DNA from: Pisaster brevispinus
Taxonomy: Eukaryota; Echinodermata; Asteroidea; Forcipulatida; Asteriidae
Assembly: GCA_023634235.1 (NCBI GenBank)
Contig: JAMKCF010000148.1
Coordinates: forward strand, 81,928-145,927
Length of the DNA stretch: 64,000 bases
Direction of reading: 5' to 3'
Shown: one piece after another, positions 60,701-64,000 of the stretch
Layout of the letters: each line of letters opens with the position of its first letter
How positions within the stretch are numbered: the stretch's first letter is position 1
Program-made: the position numbers and the translations under genes
Notes under the pieces: generated by a model
Told to the model about the DNA's origin: nothing
The model's input: only the letters and a program-made list of their open reading frames with translations
The model's database searches: none

Positions 60701-63700
60701 ATCGCCGAAAATCGCCATGTTACCGGGGGTCGAATTTTGGGAAGATTTGACAGGTAGTACCCTGTCGCCATTTTGATTTTTGGGGTCGAAAACAAAAGTG
60801 CGATTTGACGGTGCAGCGTTCTAGACTAGACTTCCCTGAAGACCTTTTCTGTGTGGGGACATGGCCAAATCCCAAAACCTGGGCAATTAGGAGCTTTCTA
60901 CCAAAAAGTGACGCCATCTTTGTTGCCCCCAAACCCTCAATAATTCATGGAATAAAATGGTTGCGGCCTTCAAATTCCAACCAGCACCGTCGGGGGAGGT
61001 GTCCGCGAAAAGTGATCGCCGAAAATCGCCATGTTACCCGGGGTCGAATTTTGGGAAGATTTGACAGGTAGTACCCTGTCGCCATTTTGATTTTTGGGGT
61101 CGAAAACAAAAGTGCGATTTGACGGTGCAGCGTTCTAGACTAGACTTCCCTGAAGACCTTTTCTGTGTGGGGACATGGCCAAATCCCAAAACCTGGGCAA
61201 TTAGGAGCTTTCTACCAAAAAGTGACGCCATCTTTGTTGCCCCCAAAACCTCAATAATTCATGGAATAAAATGGTTGCGGCCTTCAAATTCCAACCAGCA
61301 CCGTCGGGGGAGGTGTCCGCGAAAAGTGATCGCCGAAAATCGCCATGTTACCGGGGGTCGATTTTTGGGAAGATTTGACAGGTAGTACCCTGTCGCCATT
61401 TTGATTTTTGGCGTCGAAAACAAAAGTGCGATTTGACGGTGCAGCGTTCTAGACTAGACTTCCCTGAAGACCTTTTCTGTGTGGGGACATGGCCAAATCC
61501 CAAAACCTGAGCAATTAGGAGCTTTCTACCAAAAAGTGACGCCATCTTTGTTGCCCCCAAAACCTCAATAATTCATGGAATAAAATGGTTGCGGCCTTCA
61601 AATTCCAACCAGCACCGTCGGGGGAGGTGTCCGCGAAAAGTGATCGCCGAAAATCGCCATGTTACCGGGGGTCGAATTTTGGGAAGATTTGACAGGTAGT
61701 ACCCTGTCGCCATTTTGATTTTTGGGGTCGAAAACAAAAGTGCGATTTGACGGTGCAGCGTTCTAGACTAGACTTCCCTGAAGACCTTTTCTGTGTGGGG
61801 ACATGGCCAAATCCCAAAACCTGGGCAATTAGGAGCTTTCTACCAAAAAGTGACGCCATCTTTGTTGCCCCCAAAACCTCAATAATTCATGGAATAAAAT
61901 GGTTGCGGCCTTCAAATTCCAACCAGCACCGTCGGGGGAGGTGTCCGCGAAAAGTGATCGCCGAAAATCGCCATGTTACCGGGGGTCGAATTTTGGGAAG
62001 ATTTGACAGGTAGTACCCTGTCGCCATTTTGATTTTTGGGGTCGAAAACAAAAGTGCGATTTGACGGTGCAGCGTTCTAGACTAGACTTCCCTGAAGACC
62101 TTTTCTGTGTGGGGACATGGCCAAATCCAAAACCTGGGCAATTAGGAGCTTTCTACCAAAAAGTGACGCCATCTTTGTTGCCCCCAAAACCTCAATAATT
62201 CATGGAATAAAATGGTTGCGGCCTTCAAATTCAACCAGCACCGTCGGGGGAGGTGTCCGCGAAAAGTGATCGCCGAAAATCGCCATGTTACCGGGGGTCG
62301 AATTTTGGGAAGATTTGACAGGTAGTACCCTGTCGCCATTTTGATTTTTGGGGTCGAAAACAAAAGTGCGATTTGACGGTGCAGCGTTCTAGACTAGACT
62401 TCCCTGAAGACCTTTTCTGTGTGGGGACATGGCCAAATCCAAAACCTGGGCAATTAGGAGCTTTCCTACCAAAAAGTGACGCCATCTTGTTGCCCCCAAA
62501 ACCTCAATAATTCATGGAATAAAATGGTTGCGGCCTTCAAATTCCAACCAGCACCGTCGGGGGAGGTGTCCGCGAAAAGTGATCGCCGAAAATCGCCATG
62601 TTACCGGGGGTCGAATTTTGGGAAGATTTGACAGGTAGTACCCTGTCGCCATTTTGATTTTGGGTCGAAAACAAAAGTGCGATTTGACGGTGCAGCGTTC
62701 TAGACTAGACTTCCCTGAAGACCTTTTTCTGTGTGGGGACATGGCCAAATCCCAAAACCTGGGCAATTAGGAGCTTTCTACCAAAAAGTGACGCCATCTT
62801 TGCTGCCCCCAAAACCTCAATAATTCATGGAATAAAATGGTTGCGGCCTTCAAATTCCAACCAGCACCGTCGGGGGAGGTGTCCGCGAAAAGTGATCGCC
62901 GAAAATCGCCATGTACCGGGGGTCGAATTTTGGAAGATTTGACAGGTAGTACCTGTCGCCATTTTGATTTTTGGGGTCGAAAACAAAAAGTGCGATTTGA
63001 CGGTGCAGCGTTCTAGACTAGACTTCCCTGAACACCTTTTCTGTGTGGGGACATGGCCAAATCCAAAACCTGGGCAATTAGGAGCTTTCTACCAAAAAGT
63101 GACGCCATCTTTGTTGCCCCCAAAACCTCAATAATTCATGGAATAAAATGGTTGCGGCCTTCAAATTCCAACCAGCACCGTCGGGGGAGGTGTCCGCGAA
63201 AAGTGATCGCCGAAAATCGCCATGTTACCGGGGGTCGAATTTTGGAAGATTTGACAGGTAGTACCCTGTCGCCATTTTGATTTTTGGGGTCGAAAACAAA
63301 AGTGCGATTTGACGGTGCAGCGTTCTAGACTAGACTTCCTGAAGACCTTTTCTGTGTGGGGACATGGCCAAATCCCAAAACCTGGGCAATTAGGAGCTTT
63401 CTACCAAAAAGTGACGCCATCTTTGTTGCCCCCAAAACCCAATAATTCATGGAATAAAATGGTTGCGGCTTCAAATTCCAACCAGCACCGTCGGGGAGGT
63501 GTCCGCGAAAAGTGATCGCCGAAAATCGCCATGTTACCGGGGGTCGAATTTGGCAAGATTTGACAGGTAGTACCCTGTCGCCATTTTGATTTTTGGGGTC
63601 GAAAACAAAAGTGCAATTTGACGGTGCAGCGTTCTAGACTAGACTTCCTGAAGACCTTTTCTGTGTGGGACATGGCCAAATCCCAAACCTGGGCATTAGG

Positions 63701-64000
63701 AGCTTTCTACCAAAAAGTGACGCCATCTTTGTTGCCACCCAAAACCTCAATAATTCATGGAATAAAATGGTTGCGGCCTTCAAATTCCAACCAGCACCGT
63801 CAGGGGAGGTGTCCGCGAAAGTGATCGCCGAAAATCGCTATGTTACCGGGGTCGAATTTGGGAAGATTTGACAGATAGTACCCTGTCGCCATTTTGATTT
63901 TTGGGGTCGAAAACAAAGTGCGATTTGACGGTGCAGCGTTCTAGACTAGACTTCCCTGAAGACCTTTTCTGTGTGGGGACATGGCCAAATCCCAAAACCT
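54779..64000. repeat. 314-bp satellite array, about 29 units, continues past the window
   Basis: Spacing between equivalent bases is 314 bp (for example 54837, 55151, 55465, 55779, 56093), with rare 313 or 315. Units are nearly identical. Shared variants give higher-order structure: a GGCGTCGAAAAC/GTCGATTTTTGGG unit recurs at about 57590, 59160 and 61360 (5 then 7 units). A CCAAACCCTCAA plus TTACCCGGGG unit recurs at 58733/58840 and 60933/61040 (7 units). Each unit has a dyad GACAGG-TAGTAC-CCTGTC. Since 314 is not divisible by three, the ~88-codon open frame in each unit does not continue and is not taken as a gene. Confidence 0.96.

Noticed and set aside
54837..64000. Repeated ~88-codon plus-strand and ~70-codon minus-strand open frames in the 314-bp satellite
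   Set aside because: They recur only because the unit recurs. 314 is not a multiple of three, so they cannot form one protein, and they resemble no family.

Overview
This is a window of AT-rich animal nuclear DNA, most likely from an invertebrate deuterostome and probably an echinoderm, perhaps a sea star. The organism call is inference. It rests on interrupted coding exons with GT-AG introns, tRNA-derived SINEs, many short foldback/MITE elements of a kind I associate with echinoderm genomes, CCCTAA (TTAGGG-type) telomere-like runs, and a receptor of animal immunoglobulin-superfamily type. Nothing suggests bacterial, viral or organellar DNA.

The one complete protein-coding gene is at 42875-44611 (+). 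It is a single-exon type I membrane receptor with a signal peptide, three Ig domains (the first CD300/pIgR-like, with an extra cysteine pair), one membrane span and a tyrosine-rich tail ending in two ITIM motifs. Other coding material is split into small minus-strand exons found by splice sites and reading phase. The best is a 5' gene end at 19427-18120 (three phase-compatible exons, one intron of 82 bp). A second set is an exon pair at 35947-34238, whose last coding exon has a strongly conserved paralogue at 51725-51572. Two further paralogous terminal-exon candidates (22468-22419 and 21226-21152) both end in Thr-Asp-Val. Single exon candidates lie at 938-1167 (-) and 8657-8885 (+).

Repeats fill much of the rest. 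From left to right: a decayed ~1.2 kb tandem duplication (3.6-8.05 kb); a GACTC-rich minisatellite (7.4-7.7 kb); a tRNA-like SINE (8.9 kb); a TIR element (9.6-10.0 kb); a two-copy tandem duplication with a nested element (10.1-11.5 kb); a ~175-200 bp array carrying telomere-like repeats (13.1-15.7 kb); a dense set of MITEs (20.8-35.5 kb); a degenerate array with a coding-like core (26.45-29.25 kb); a 57-bp minisatellite of about 75 units (37.04-41.35 kb); a SINE (45.1-45.4 kb) and a LINE 3' end (48.65-48.81 kb); a 35-bp minisatellite of 20 units (49.48-50.18 kb); a large foldback element (52.27-52.79 kb); a SINE (53.15-53.5 kb); and a 314-bp satellite of about 29 units that runs off the right end (54.78-64 kb). 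The satellite is almost error-free until ~62.1 kb, then rich in single-base indels, which may be an assembly-quality boundary.

I see no operon-like arrangement and no CRISPR array. The two large arrays are open on both strands for trivial reasons and are treated as non-coding.
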